Shown: one piece after another, positions 49,628-58,840 of the stretch
How positions within the stretch are numbered: the stretch's first letter is position 1
Layout of the letters: each line of letters opens with the position of its first letter
Source: Thermophilibacter gallinarum
GTDB taxonomy: Bacteria > Actinomycetota > Coriobacteriia > Coriobacteriales > Atopobiaceae
Length of the DNA: 64,000 nt
Direction of reading: 5' to 3'
Assembly: GCF_014982725.1 (NCBI RefSeq)
Contig: NZ_JADCJZ010000002.1
Location: 310,001 to 374,000, forward strand
Program-made: the position numbers and the translations under genes
The notes under the pieces: generated by a model
What the model was told of the DNA's origin: nothing
Database searches by the model: none
The model's input: the letters and a program-made list of their open reading frames with translations, nothing else

Positions 49628-50188
49628 ATGAACTACGCGAACATCAAGTACTGCGACATCGCCAACGGGCCGGGCGTGCGCACCACGCTCTTCGTCTCCG
49701 GGTGCCGCCTGCACTGCCCCAACTGCTTCAACGAGGAGGCGTGGGACTTCGAGGCGGGCGAGCCCTTCACCGACGAGGTCGCCGAGAAGATCATGGACTC
49801 GATGGACGTCCCCTACGTGACCGGGCTCACCATCCTCGGCGGCGAGCCGATGGAGCCGGAGAACCAGCAGGGGCTCGTCGGGTTTCTCGAGGCCGTGCGC
49901 GAGCGCTTCGGGGAGACGAAGTCGATCTGGCTCTTCTCGGGCCACACGTGGGACCAGCTCGCCCCCGGCGGCGCCTGGAACCTAGGCGACGTCACGGACC
50001 GGCTGCTGGACACGCTCGACGTGCTCGTGGACGGTCCCTTCGTCCAGGACCTCCACGACATAACGCTGCGCTTCCGCGGCTCCTCCAACCAGCGCCTCAT
50101 CGACGTGCGCGCCACGCTCGAGGCGCCGGGCGACGACGTCGTCTGGTGGGAGGACGAGCCGATCTTCTCAACGCACACCATGGAGTAG
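49628..50188 (+). CDS. nrdG: Anaerobic ribonucleotide reductase activating protein
   Basis: 186 residues. The radical-SAM cysteines are Cys26, Cys30 and Cys33 (GCRLHCPNC), followed by LGGEPMEPEN. It generates the glycyl radical on NrdD using a 4Fe-4S cluster and SAM. It lies 363 bp downstream of nrdD, a long gap for this pair, filled by repeats. The ribosome-binding site is weak (GGGGCGG). Confidence 0.96.
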   Translation: MNYANIKYCDIANGPGVRTTLFVSGCRLHCPNCFNEEAWDFEAGEPFTDEVAEKIMDSMDVPYVTGLTILGGEPMEPENQQGLVGFLEAVRERFGETKSIWLFSGHTWDQLAPGGAWNLGDVTDRLLDTLDVLVDGPFVQDLHDITLRFRGSSNQRLIDVRATLEAPGDDVVWWEDEPIFSTHTME

Positions 50189-50233
50189 CCGCGACAAAAG
50201 CGCGCGTCTCCGTCACGTTCTCGCCCCTGCCCA

Positions 50234-50253
50234 CCCGCCGTCGGCGCGGCGGG
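50234..50253. terminator. GC-rich hairpin after nrdG
   Basis: CCCGCCG (50234-50240) pairs with CGGCGGG (50247-50253) around a 6-nt loop, 45 bp after the nrdG stop. No T-run follows. The rest of the gap to 50419 holds a CTTCTCGCC motif and no other clear signal. Confidence 0.35.
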
Positions 50254-50419
50254 GCGCCGCTCGCGGCCCCCAGGCTGCCGCACGCGAACTTCTCGCCGCA
50301 CGGAGCCGGCCGAGACCGGCCTCTGACCTCGGACCGCAGCGAGCCGAAAGCCAGCCGTCAGCGCACTGGAAGCCCGTCCTGATAGCCTTCTCCCTCACAC
50401 CACGTCGAAGGAGGAGCGC

Positions 50420-51118
50420 ATGACCAGAGCAAAGACCGTAGGCGACGTCCTCGACCGGGCGCGCGCACCCTACTCTCACATGAGCGACCGGGACGCCCGC
50501 CTCTTCTACTCGACCATGAACGCGCTGCTCGTCTACACCAACGAGCGGCTCCACGTGGTCGCGCCCGAGCGGCTGCGCGAGCGCCCGGGCGCGCCCTGCA
50601 TGCTCTACGAGAACGGCGGACAGGTCTCCGAGGCACTCTGGAGGAACCGCTCGCTCGTCGACGACTTCGTCCGAGACAACCCGCTCGACCTCTCGCCGCG
50701 GCAGCTCGAGATCGCCCGGCCGTGGCGCCACGCCCTGCGGGACATGTTCACCTGCGTGGACGCCAACGCCGACCGCGCCGTCTACATGAACCAGGACCGT
50801 CTCTTCGTGGTGGGCGCGTCGCAGGACCCCGCCGACGCGCACGTCCACCACATCCCGTCGCTCATGCTCCTCACGCTGCTGCCCTTCAGGGGCGGCATCC
50901 TGACGGACGGGAAGACCCTGCACCTCTCCCAGGAGCCCCAGCCCTGGGCCGTCCCCTACATAGCCGAGCAGCTGGCCGAGCTCGCGTCGAGGCGACCCGT
51001 CGCGACGGCGGCGCAGCTCCTCGCCTACACGCGCGGCATACCCGACGACGAGAACCGCGTCACCGAGCGGTTCCAGCGCGACATCGACCGCAGCTTCGCC
51101 AGCGGGGCGCTCGCGTAG
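50420..51118 (+). CDS. Conserved-looking hypothetical protein, 232 residues
   Basis: Starts at ATG behind GAAGGAGGAG. A soluble protein with no signal peptide or membrane helix. Segments such as HMSDRDARLFYSTMNALLVYTNERLHVV, MLYENGGQVSEALWRN and LPFRGGILTDGKTL look structured rather than random, and codon use matches the neighbours. No family or catalytic motif recognised. It converges on the next gene with only 17 bp between stops and could belong with nrdDG only by position. Confidence 0.75.
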   Translation: MTRAKTVGDVLDRARAPYSHMSDRDARLFYSTMNALLVYTNERLHVVAPERLRERPGAPCMLYENGGQVSEALWRNRSLVDDFVRDNPLDLSPRQLEIARPWRHALRDMFTCVDANADRAVYMNQDRLFVVGASQDPADAHVHHIPSLMLLTLLPFRGGILTDGKTLHLSQEPQPWAVPYIAEQLAELASRRPVATAAQLLAYTRGIPDDENRVTERFQRDIDRSFASGALA

Positions 51119-51135
51119 CGGGCACGGGCGGTACG

Positions 51136-52338
51136 TCAGAAGACGTGGTCCTCCAGGCGCCCGAAGGCCTCCTGCACGCGGGAGAGCGGAAGCGCGAGGT
51201 TCATGCGCAGGTGGCAGGGGCCGTGGAAGGCGCGGCCATCCTGCCAGTACACGCCCACGCGATGACCGGCGCGCAGCAGCTCGTCGATGGTGCGCCCGTT
51301 CCTCTCGCACCACTGCGAGCAGTCCAGGAAGAGCATGTAGGTGCCCTGCGGGCGGAAGACGCTCACGCCGGGGAGACGACGCTCGACGAAGTCGCAGGCC
51401 CAGTCGACGTTGCCGGCGATGACCTGGTTGAGTTCGTCCGCCCAGGCGCGCCCCTCATCCGAGTACGCGCCGACGAGCGCATGCTGCGAGAGCACGTTCA
51501 TGCTGTTGTAGTGCGTCTTCTTTCCGCGCGTGGTCACACGGTCGCGCAGGTAGTCACTGTAGATGACGTGATAGCTGCCGATGAGCCCCGCGAGGTTGAA
51601 GGTCTTGCTCGGAGCGTAGAGTGCCACCGTGCGCATGCGCGCGTCCTCGGAGACGGTCTGCGTGGGGATGTGCGTGACGCCGGGGCGCACGATGTCGGAC
51701 CAGATCTCGTCGGAGACGACGACGCAGTCGTAGGTGCGGTAGAGCTCCATGGCGCGCTCGATCTCCCAGCGCTCCCACACGCGGCCGCAGGGGTTGTGCG
51801 GCGAGCAGAAGATGGCCACGTGGATGTGCTCGTCCGCAAGGCGGCGCTCCATGTCCTCGTAGTCCATGCGCCAGACGCCCGCCTCGTCGCGCACGAGCGG
51901 AGAGTGGACGATGCGGAAGCCGTTGTCCTCGAGGCAGTGCGTGAAGCCCACGTAGGTGGGGCTGTGCACGAGGACGGGGTCGCCCGGTGCGGCGAAGGCA
52001 TGCAGGGTGGAGACCACGCCGCCGAGCACGCCGTTCTCGTAGCCGATGTGACGCGGCTCGAGGTCGGCCACGCCCTTGCGGTCGCGATGCCAGTCGATGA
52101 CGGCCTGGTAGTAGGCCTCGCTCGGCTTGAAGTAGCCGAAGGTGGGATACTGCAGGCGCTCCTGGATGGCCCGCGTGATCGAGGGGGCGACGGGGAAGCT
52201 CATGTCCGCGACCCACATGGGGATGGGGTCGAAGCCCGCGTCCGGCGCCGGGTAGCCCGAGCCCGGGGCGCCGACGGCATCAAGCGCGAGCGCGTCGTGG
52301 CCCGCACGGTCGAGGATCGTGGTGAAGTCGTAGGTCAT
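51136..52338 (-). CDS. MalY/PatB-type PLP C-S lyase
   Basis: 400 residues from ATG 52338. FDPIPMWVADMSFPVAPSI is the MalY/PatB N-terminal signature, followed by ENGVLGGV, FCSPHNPCGRVW, VVSDEIWSDIV and YAPSKTFNLAGL (PLP lysine). These enzymes release homocysteine, H2S or thiols from cystathionine and related substrates; some act as aminotransferases. It is flanked by a repeat array upstream. Confidence 0.93.
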   Translation of the reverse strand: MTYDFTTILDRAGHDALALDAVGAPGSGYPAPDAGFDPIPMWVADMSFPVAPSITRAIQERLQYPTFGYFKPSEAYYQAVIDWHRDRKGVADLEPRHIGYENGVLGGVVSTLHAFAAPGDPVLVHSPTYVGFTHCLEDNGFRIVHSPLVRDEAGVWRMDYEDMERRLADEHIHVAIFCSPHNPCGRVWERWEIERAMELYRTYDCVVVSDEIWSDIVRPGVTHIPTQTVSEDARMRTVALYAPSKTFNLAGLIGSYHVIYSDYLRDRVTTRGKKTHYNSMNVLSQHALVGAYSDEGRAWADELNQVIAGNVDWACDFVERRLPGVSVFRPQGTYMLFLDCSQWCERNGRTIDELLRAGHRVGVYWQDGRAFHGPCHLRMNLALPLSRVQEAFGRLEDHVF

Positions 52339-52393
52339 GGGCGTCCCTTCGACGGGCGGCCGCCACGGAGGGGAACGGCGGCCGGCAACCAAC

Positions 52394-52620
52394 GCAAAAC
52401 GGTCGTTCGTGCAACATTCTGCCCCTCTGGAAACCAAAACCGCCTCTCGTGCGACACCAATTTCCCCCGAGGGACCTCGATGGTTCCATATTTGTTGCGC
52501 TTTCCTGCGGAAACGCTCAGCCGGAACGGTCATGGGTCCCAAAACAGGTCCCAAAGGCGATGCACGAAAGCCTGTTTTGGTCTGGCAGCAGAAGAAATGT
52601 CGCACGAGCGACGGTTTTGC
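52394..52620. repeat. Inverted unit array IV (CAAAAC/CGTG family)
   Basis: Two forward units start with CAAAAC at 52395 and 52435 and two reverse units end with GTTTTG at 52579 and 52619; both pairs are exactly 40 bp apart. The last reads AAAACCGTCGCTCGTGCGAC on its own strand, with a GTCGC-TCGT-GCGAC hairpin. Same unit family as array III at 16140. It takes up most of the 365-bp gap between the lyase and leuB genes; no gene is present. Confidence 0.83.
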
Positions 52621-52633
52621 TGTCGAAGGGCGA

Positions 52634-52686
52634 GAGGGGCCGAGGGGGCCGGCGGCAGCCTGAGCGCCGGACCCCCTCGGCCCCTC
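52634..52686 (-). repeat. Shortened conserved-core hairpin, copy E (after leuB)
   Basis: Arms 52634-52648 and 52672-52686 are perfectly complementary over 15 bp. The core is only 23 nt; read on the minus strand it keeps TCCGGCGCTCAG and then ends in GCCGCCGG, without the inner hairpin. It lies 17 bp after the leuB stop, in the sense of leuB. Confidence 0.65.
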
Positions 52687-52703
52687 ACTTTGCGTCGTCT
52701 CGC

Positions 52704-53834
52704 CTAGCCCAGGGCCTCCACGATCTTGTCGCCCATCGCGGCGGTGCCGAGGACCTTCTCGGCCGGCGTGCTCTCGTCGGCGATGTCCCCGGTGCGCCAG
52801 CCCTCGTCGAGCACGCGCGTGACCGCGGCTGCCAGCTCGTCGGCTGCGTCGTCCATGCCGAAGCTGTAGCGCAGCATGAGCTCCACCGAGAGGATCTGCG
52901 CGATCGGGTTGGCGATGCCCTGGCCGGCGATGTCCGGCGCGGAGCCGTGGCTCGGCTCGTAGAGGGCCGTGCCGTCGCCTAGGCTCGCGGAGGCGAGCAT
53001 GCCGAGCGAGCCCGTGAGCATGGAGGCCTCGTCGGAGAGGATGTCGCCGAAGGTGTTCTCGGTCACGAGCACGTCGAACTGCGCTGGGTTGGCGATGAGC
53101 TGCATCGCCGCGTTGTCCACGTACATGTCCTCGAGGCGCACGTCGGGGTACTCGGCGGCGATGTTGTGCGCGACCTCGCGCCACATGCGGGAGGTGTCGA
53201 GCACGTTGGCCTTGTCCACGGAGTGCACCACGCCCCTGCGGCGGCGCGCCGCGTCGAAGGCCCAGCGCACTACGCGGTCGACCTCGTACTCGGAGTACTC
53301 CAGGATGTCCCGGGCGTACTCGCCGCGGGTGCCGCCCACGCCGGCGCCCTCGACGCCCATCGTGCGCTCGTGGCCGCCAAAGTAGAGGCCGCCCGTGAGC
53401 TCGCGGACGATGATCAGGTCGACGCCCGTGAGCACCTCGCGCTTGAGCGTGGAGGCGTCGATCAGCGCGTCGAACATGCGCACCGGGCGCAGGTTGAGGT
53501 AGAGGCCCAGCTCCTTGCGGATGGCGAGAAGCCCCTGCTCGGGACGGACGGCGCCCATGCGCGTGTCGGTCCACTTGGGACCGCCCACCGCAGCGAGAAG
53601 GACGGCTTCAGAGGCCTTCGCCGCCTCGAGCGTCTCGGGCGGGAGCGCCGAGACGGGGCCGCCGGCGGCCTCGGTGGCGTCGATCGCCGCGCCGCCAATC
53701 AGGTGGTCCTCGCAGACGAACTCGACGTCGTACTTCTCGCCCAGCGCCGCGAGGACCTTCTTGCCCTCGGCGATGATCTCGGGGCCGATGCCGTCACCCG
53801 GCAGCGTGCAGACGCGATAGGTCGTAGAAGCCAT
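52704..53834 (-). CDS. leuB: 3-isopropylmalate dehydrogenase
   Basis: 376 residues. LPGDGIGPEIIAEGKKVL, LLAAVGGPKWTD, VRELTGGLYFG and DILSDEASMLTGSLGMLASASLG are the beta-decarboxylating dehydrogenase motifs, with the TGG(L/I)YFG of IPMDH. It oxidises 3-isopropylmalate with NAD+ in leucine synthesis. Last gene of leuCDB, 2 bp after leuD. Confidence 0.96.
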   Translation of the reverse strand: MASTTYRVCTLPGDGIGPEIIAEGKKVLAALGEKYDVEFVCEDHLIGGAAIDATEAAGGPVSALPPETLEAAKASEAVLLAAVGGPKWTDTRMGAVRPEQGLLAIRKELGLYLNLRPVRMFDALIDASTLKREVLTGVDLIIVRELTGGLYFGGHERTMGVEGAGVGGTRGEYARDILEYSEYEVDRVVRWAFDAARRRRGVVHSVDKANVLDTSRMWREVAHNIAAEYPDVRLEDMYVDNAAMQLIANPAQFDVLVTENTFGDILSDEASMLTGSLGMLASASLGDGTALYEPSHGSAPDIAGQGIANPIAQILSVELMLRYSFGMDDAADELAAAVTRVLDEGWRTGDIADESTPAEKVLGTAAMGDKIVEALG

Positions 53835-53836
53835 GG

Positions 53837-54343
53837 TTAGTTACCGCCCTTCTCGGCCATCACGCGCTTGGTGCGCGCCACGAGGCCGCCATCGTTGATG
53901 ATCTCCTGGATGAACGGCGGGAACGGCTGCGCGTGGAAGACGGCACCCGTGGTCTCGTCGGTGATGGTGCCGGTGTCGGCGTCAACGGAGACGACGTCGC
54001 CCTCGGAGATGGCGTCGACGGCCTCCGGGCACTCGAGGATGGGCAGGCCCATGTTGATCGAGTTGCGGTAGAAGATGCGCGCGAAGCTCTTGGCGATCAC
54101 GCAGGAGACGCCGGCGGCCTTGATGGCCACGGGCGCGTGCTCGCGCGAGGAGCCGCAGCCGAAGTTCTCCTCGGCGACGACGATGTCGCCGGGCCTCACG
54201 CGGGAGACGAAGGTGGCGTCCAGATCCTCGAGGCAGTGCTTGGCTAGCTCGGCCGGGTCCGAGGTGTTGAGGTAGCGGGCCGGGATGATGACGTCGGTGT
54301 CGATGTCGCGCCCGTAGCGGAAGACGGTTCCCTTGAACTGCAT
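53837..54343 (-). CDS. leuD: 3-isopropylmalate dehydratase small subunit
   Basis: 168 residues, the short LeuD type. [19 protein letters not shown] and [20 protein letters not shown] are diagnostic (swivelling aconitase domain). It partners LeuC to isomerise isopropylmalate. It follows leuC by 15 bp. Confidence 0.96.
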   Translation of the reverse strand: MQFKGTVFRYGRDIDTDVIIPARYLNTSDPAELAKHCLEDLDATFVSRVRPGDIVVAEENFGCGSSREHAPVAIKAAGVSCVIAKSFARIFYRNSINMGLPILECPEAVDAISEGDVVSVDADTGTITDETTGAVFHAQPFPPFIQEIINDGGLVARTKRVMAEKGGN

Positions 54344-54358
54344 GGCTGTCCTTTCTGA

Positions 54359-55621
54359 CTACAGGTCCGACGGCAGGGCGATGTGGCCGGCCACGGCGGA
54401 GGCGGCCGCGACGGCAGGGCTCGCCAGGTAGACCTCGGACGTGGGGTCGCCCATGCGACCGACGAAGTTGCGGTTGGTGGTGGAGACGCACCTCTCGCCG
54501 GCGGCGAGGATGCCCATGTAGCCGCCGAGGCACGGGCCGCAGGTGGGCGTGGAGACCACGCAGTGGGCGTCGATGAAGACGTCCATCAGGCCCTCGTGGA
54601 CGCACTGGAGCCAGACGGCCTGGGTCGCGGGGATCACGATGCAGCGCACGCCGTCGGCGACGGTGCGGCCGCGCAGGACCTCGGCCGCGGCGCGCATGTC
54701 CTCGATGCGGCCGTTGGTGCAGCTGCCGATGACGGCCTGGTCGATCTTGATGTGGCGGCTCTCGGAGACCGGGTGGGTGTTGGAGGGCAGGTGCGGCCAG
54801 GAGACGCAGGGCACGATGTCCGCCGCGTCGATGTGGATGACCTGCTTGTAGGTGGCGTCGGCGTCCGGATGGTACTCGACGAAGGGACGGCTCGCTCGGG
54901 CGCGCACGTACTCGCGGCACTTCTCGTCCACCTCGAAGAGGCCGGCCTTGCCGCCCGCCTCGATGGCCATGTTGGCGATCGTGAGGCGCCCCTCGACGGA
55001 GAGGTCCTCGATCGTGGAGCCCGCGAACTCCATCGCGCAGTAGAGCGCGCCGTCCACGCCGATCTTGCCGATCACGTGGAGGATGACGTCCTTGGCGCTC
55101 GCGCCCTCGGGGAGCTCGCCGTCGACGACGATGCGGATGGTCTCGGGCACCTTGAACCAGGCGCGGCCGGTGGCCATGCCCACGCCGGCGTCGGTGGAGC
55201 CCACACCGGTGGAGAAGGCGCCGATGCCGCCGTAGGTGCAGGTGTGGGAGTCCGCGCCGATCATGAGGTCGCCGGGGACCACGACGCCGCGCTCGGGGAG
55301 CAGCGCGTGCTCGATGCCCATGCAGCCCTGCTCGTAGTAGTGCGTGATCTGGTGCTCGTGGGCGAAGTCGCGCGTGACCTTGGTCTGCTCGGCGCTCTTG
55401 ATGTCCTTGTTGGGCGCGTAGTGGTCGGGCACGAGGCAGATCTTGTCCTTGTCGAAGACGCCGGCGCCGATCTCGCGCACGGTCTTGATGGCGATGGGGG
55501 CCGTGATGTCGTTGGCGAGCACGAGGTCGAGGTCGCACTCGACGAGCTGGCCGGGAACGACCTCATCGAGGCCCGCGTGGGCGGCGAGGATCTTCTCGGC
55601 CATGGTCATGGGACGTGCCAT
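54359..55621 (-). CDS. leuC: 3-isopropylmalate dehydratase large subunit
   Basis: 420 residues of the two-subunit (archaeal/actinobacterial-like) LeuC class. Aconitase-type motifs GADSHTCTYGGIGAF, IGSCTNGR and TPTCGPCLGGYMG supply the three cysteines of the 4Fe-4S cluster. It depends on Fe-S supply, here from Suf. It lies 116 bp downstream of leuA with a palindrome in the gap. Confidence 0.96.
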   Translation of the reverse strand: MARPMTMAEKILAAHAGLDEVVPGQLVECDLDLVLANDITAPIAIKTVREIGAGVFDKDKICLVPDHYAPNKDIKSAEQTKVTRDFAHEHQITHYYEQGCMGIEHALLPERGVVVPGDLMIGADSHTCTYGGIGAFSTGVGSTDAGVGMATGRAWFKVPETIRIVVDGELPEGASAKDVILHVIGKIGVDGALYCAMEFAGSTIEDLSVEGRLTIANMAIEAGGKAGLFEVDEKCREYVRARASRPFVEYHPDADATYKQVIHIDAADIVPCVSWPHLPSNTHPVSESRHIKIDQAVIGSCTNGRIEDMRAAAEVLRGRTVADGVRCIVIPATQAVWLQCVHEGLMDVFIDAHCVVSTPTCGPCLGGYMGILAAGERCVSTTNRNFVGRMGDPTSEVYLASPAVAAASAVAGHIALPSDL

Positions 55622-55638
55622 GTCTCTCCTTCCGTGGG

Positions 55639-55720
55639 GCTGGCGCGCTCCCGGGTTTCTCCCCAGCTCACTTCGCTTCGCTCAGAAGTCGCCGGGCGAG
55701 AAACCCGGCGGCGCGCCAGC
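55639..55720 (-). repeat. Palindromic element between leuA and leuC
   Basis: Arms 55639-55661 and 55698-55720 are complementary over 23 bp with one G-T pair and one mismatch. The 36-nt core, read on the minus strand, contains GGCGACT and GAGCGAAGCGA, both shared with the pcrA insert. It lies 17 bp after the leuA stop codon, in the sense of leuA, and could tune leuA versus leuCDB expression. Confidence 0.7.
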
Positions 55721-55737
55721 GGCAGGTCGATACGGGA

Positions 55738-57273
55738 CTACTTACCCTCCTTGGAGCGAGCGGTCTGGATCATGCGGTTGATGGCGTTCACGTAGGCCTT
55801 GGCGCTGGAGACGATGATGTCGTTGTCGGCGCCGCGACCGGTGTAGACCTTACCGTCCTCGGCCGTGATGCGGACCGTGACCTCGCCGATGGCGTCGATG
55901 CCGCGGGTGATGGCCTTGACGGAGAACTCCGCGAGGTCGCCGTGGACCGCCACGACCTTGTCGATCGCCTGGTAGGCGGCGTCGACGGGGCCGGTGCCGG
56001 TGGCGGCGACCACGTGGCGCACGCCCAGCTCGTCGGTAATTGTGGCCGTGGCCGTGGGGATCAGCGGGTCGCCGCAGGAGACCTGCAGCGCCTCGAGCGT
56101 GTAGACGGCCGCGACGTCGCGCTGGCGCTCCTGGACCATAGACTCGAGGTCCTCGTCGTAGACCTCCTTCTTCTGGTCCGCGATCTCGAGGAAGCGCTGG
56201 TAGACCTCGTCGAACTCGGCGTCCTCGAAGGTATAGCCCAGCTCGGCCAGGCGGTGGCGCAGCGCGGCGTGGCCGGAGCGGGCCGAGAGGATGATCTCGG
56301 AGCCGGCCGCGCCCACGTCGGCGGGGTCGATGATCTCGTAGGTGTTGCGGGCCTTGAGGACGCCGTCCTGGTGGATACCCGAGGAGTGAGCGAAGGCGTT
56401 GGCGCCGACGATGGCCTTGTTGGCCTGGACGCTCATGCCCGTGATGCGGGAGACGAGGTGGCTCGCGCGGGTGAGCTCGGTGGTCACGATGTCGGTGTGG
56501 GCGTCCAGCTCCTCGCCGTGCATCTTGATGGCCATGACGACCTCCTCGAGCGCGGTGTTGCCGGCGCGCTCGCCCAGGCCATTGATCGTGCACTCGATCT
56601 GGCGGGCGCCGTTCTTGACGCCCTGGAGGGCGAGCGCCGTGGCCATGCCGAGATCGTTGTGGGTGTGCACGGAGATGATGACGTCCTCGATGCCGATGAC
56701 GTTGTCCGCGAGGCCCTTGATGCGCCGGCCGAAGTCCTCCGGCAGCTGGTAGCCCGTGGTGTCGGGGATGTTCACGACGGTGGCGCCGGCCTTCACGACG
56801 GCCTGGATCACGCGCTCGAGGAACGCCTGGTCGGCGCGGCCGGCGTCCTCGGCGTAGAACTCGACGTCCTCGACGTACTTCTTGGCGTACTCCACGCAGT
56901 GGATAGCGCGCTCGACGCACTCGTCCTCGGTGATGCGCAGCTTGTCACGCAGGTGGGAGGGCGACACGCCGATGCCGGTGTGGATGCGCGGGCGCTTGGC
57001 CGTGACCAGCGCCTCGGCCGCGCGGTCGATGTCCTTCTCGACGGCGCGCGTGAGGCCGCAGACCACGCAGTCGTCGCCGGCGATGCGGCCGATCTCCTGC
57101 ACGGAGCGGAAGTCGCCCGGGGAGGAGATGGGGAAGCCCGCCTCGATGACGTCGACGCCCATGCGGATGAGCTGCTGGGCGATGACGAGCTTCTCCTCGG
57201 TGTTCATGGACGCGCCGGGGCTCTGCTCGCCGTCGCGCAGGGTGGTGTCAAAGATGTGGATCTTCCTGGTCAT
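55738..57273 (-). CDS. leuA: 2-isopropylmalate synthase
   Basis: 511 residues from ATG 57273. [28 protein letters not shown] (metal His pair) and [12 protein letters not shown] are catalytic motifs. The C-terminal ~130 residues form the LeuA dimer regulatory domain that binds leucine for feedback control. It starts the leucine branch from 2-ketoisovalerate. An in-frame upstream extension overlaps the leader terminator and is not used. Confidence 0.96.
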   Translation of the reverse strand: MTRKIHIFDTTLRDGEQSPGASMNTEEKLVIAQQLIRMGVDVIEAGFPISSPGDFRSVQEIGRIAGDDCVVCGLTRAVEKDIDRAAEALVTAKRPRIHTGIGVSPSHLRDKLRITEDECVERAIHCVEYAKKYVEDVEFYAEDAGRADQAFLERVIQAVVKAGATVVNIPDTTGYQLPEDFGRRIKGLADNVIGIEDVIISVHTHNDLGMATALALQGVKNGARQIECTINGLGERAGNTALEEVVMAIKMHGEELDAHTDIVTTELTRASHLVSRITGMSVQANKAIVGANAFAHSSGIHQDGVLKARNTYEIIDPADVGAAGSEIILSARSGHAALRHRLAELGYTFEDAEFDEVYQRFLEIADQKKEVYDEDLESMVQERQRDVAAVYTLEALQVSCGDPLIPTATATITDELGVRHVVAATGTGPVDAAYQAIDKVVAVHGDLAEFSVKAITRGIDAIGEVTVRITAEDGKVYTGRGADNDIIVSSAKAYVNAINRMIQTARSKEGK

Positions 57274-57318
57274 GCGGGTGCCTTTCTCGTTGGCCTTCAC
57301 GGGAGTCTGCTTGCTCAG

Positions 57319-57348
57319 AAAAAACGCCTCGCCCGCGAGGGGCAAGGC
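57319..57348 (-). terminator. Leucine-operon attenuator terminator
   Basis: On the minus strand, a 9-bp stem (57326-57348, GCCTTGCCC...GGGCGAGGC with one T-G pair) and 5-nt loop is followed by CG and six T residues (57319-57324). It lies between the leader peptide stop (57376) and the leuA start (57273). Confidence 0.88.
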
Positions 57349-57375
57349 TCATGCGCGCGCCAGGTGAGCGGGACC

Positions 57376-57468
57376 CTAGCGCGCGCCGGGTAGCGAGAGC
57401 AGATTGAGGGCGAGAAGGGCCAGAGCGTGCCGAGAAATGAAAGCGTCAGCTGCGGCGCGACGATCCAT
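57376..57468 (-). CDS. leuL: Leucine leader peptide (30 residues)
   Basis: ATG 57468 behind GGGGGTAGGG encodes a 30-residue peptide ending ALALLALNLLSLPGAR. Seven of residues 16-26 are leucine, using CTG, CTT, CTC and CTA. The stop codon is followed 28 bp later by the terminator hairpin with a T6 tail, then leuA. This is the layout of classical ribosome-mediated attenuation: ribosome stalling at Leu codons when Leu-tRNA is scarce prevents the terminator. Confidence 0.88.
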   Translation of the reverse strand: MDRRAAADAFISRHALALLALNLLSLPGAR

Positions 57469-57793
57469 GCCCTACCCCCTCGTGATCAGGCGCGCCCCCG
57501 ACGGGCGCGATAGTGAGGAGTTTCCCACAGTCGTTGCCGCGTGCGGGAAAAGGTTTTGCAGCTGAAACAAACGGTGCCGCGGGCGGCGGGGTGACGTTCT
57601 TCTCGCCGGGCGCGCTCCTTGCCTCTCCCCGGCCCCACCATTCCGGTGTGTACGAAGTTGAAATGTTGATTTACAAGTTAACAAGCGTTTTAGCTGCGGT
57701 TTTGCAAAAAACGGACGAGTATCATATTTTCAACTTTGTACATACCCGGATAGGGGCGATAAAGAGACGGGCCGAGGGCCGAGAAGGACTCGC
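57469..57793. other. 325-bp leader/upstream region without further gene
   Basis: Upstream of the leucine leader this stretch holds a purine-rich segment, a GTTCTTCTCGCC motif (57596-57607) and the second MITE-like element (57645-57747). A promoter for the leucine operon should lie here, but I cannot point to a convincing -35/-10 pair. Confidence 0.5.
57645..57747. repeat. MITE-like ~103-bp inverted-repeat element, copy 2
   Basis: Ends GGTGTGTACGAAGTTGAAA at 57645 and, on the other strand, GGGTATGTACAAAGTTGAAA from 57747. The terminal repeats match those of the element at 20249-20352 (consensus GGTRTGTACRMAGTTGWAA) while the centres differ. AT-rich against GC-rich surroundings. No ORF inside. 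Confidence 0.72.
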
Positions 57794-58693
57794 TCACTCC
57801 CAGGCGGCGCGGCCCATCGTGCGGAAGCGCTCGATCATCTCGCCGGTGAGGCTCGCGCGGTCGTTCGTGCGCTCGAGGGGGATCTCGTCGCGGGTGAACC
57901 AGCGGGCCTCCTTGAGCTCGAAACGGTCGACCGTGATGGCAGGGTCGCCGTCGACCTCGCACCAGAAGCCCACGAGCAGCGTGTCCGTGAAGCCCCAGGG
58001 CTGGCTCTTGTAGAAGCGCAGGTTCTTGACAGAGAGGCCCACCTCCTCCATGACCTCGCGGCGCACGGTGTCCTCGAGCGGCTCGCCGATCTCGGTGAAG
58101 CCGGCCACGAGCGCCCAGAGCGCGGTGGTGCGGCCCGCGTAGCGCGTGAGCACGATCGCGTCGTCCGTGGGGTCGTCGGCCAGGCGGGTGACGGCGCAGA
58201 TGATGCCCGGGCAGATCTTGGGGTAGACGATGTGCGCGCACTCCGGGCACACGATCTCGCGGCTCGAGGGGGCGATCTCGGTGGCGTGGCCGCAGCGCCC
58301 GCAGAAGCGGTTGTCCTGGTACCAGCGGCTGAGCTGGGAGGCCGTTGCCGCGGCAAAGAGCAGGTGCTGCGGCTCCGCGCGACGCAGCCAGTTCACCGAC
58401 TCGTAGCCAAAGCCCGCAGGCGCGGCAAGGTCCTCGTCGAAGGCCAGGAAGAAGCGGTCCTCGCCGAGCGAGAAGAGATAGGTCGCCTTTGCCGGGGCGC
58501 TCGGGTAGTCCCCCAGGCGCGGCAGCTCGACGACCTCGCCGGAGTCGCCGGCGTCCGCGTCCGAGCCACCCACGTGCGTCACGCGCGCGAGGCACTTGCC
58601 GTCGCGGAAGTGCAGCACGTAGTCCTTCTCGCCCGCCTGATGCGGCTCGAAGTGATTGTCGTAGCGATGCTCGTCGCCGAACTCCTGGATCAT
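57794..58693 (-). CDS. nudC: NAD+ diphosphatase / NAD-capped RNA decapping enzyme NudC
   Basis: 299 residues from ATG 58693 (a GTG two codons upstream is possible). A zinc ribbon Cys131, Cys134, Cys149, Cys152 precedes the Nudix box GFTEIGEPLEDTVRREVMEEVG (about 199-219) and the NudC array SQPWGFTDTLL. It cleaves NAD(H) and removes NAD caps from RNA. The downstream array residue is Gly rather than the usual Pro in SQPWPF. Confidence 0.94.
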   Translation of the reverse strand: MIQEFGDEHRYDNHFEPHQAGEKDYVLHFRDGKCLARVTHVGGSDADAGDSGEVVELPRLGDYPSAPAKATYLFSLGEDRFFLAFDEDLAAPAGFGYESVNWLRRAEPQHLLFAAATASQLSRWYQDNRFCGRCGHATEIAPSSREIVCPECAHIVYPKICPGIICAVTRLADDPTDDAIVLTRYAGRTTALWALVAGFTEIGEPLEDTVRREVMEEVGLSVKNLRFYKSQPWGFTDTLLVGFWCEVDGDPAITVDRFELKEARWFTRDEIPLERTNDRASLTGEMIERFRTMGRAAWE

Positions 58694-58767
58694 GCGCACC
58701 CCTTCCCTCGTTCGCTTGCCATACTACGTCCCCGCGCGCCGTCCGGAGGACTCGCAGCGAGAAAAAC

Positions 58768-58805
58768 GTTGGTGTGTATCGGTCTGGCCACTATAAACCG
58801 GTACA
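58768..58805. repeat. Short inverted repeat upstream of nudC
   Basis: GTGTATCGGT and ACCGGTACAC form a 10-bp dyad with one T-G pair around AT-containing bases. It lies in the gap between nudC and the DMT transporter 3' end, about 80 bp upstream of nudC. It may be a terminator of the transporter gene or an operator. Confidence 0.4.
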
Positions 58806-58840
58806 CGGGGGCGCTTCTCGGCGTCGCGGCCGAGACGAGC

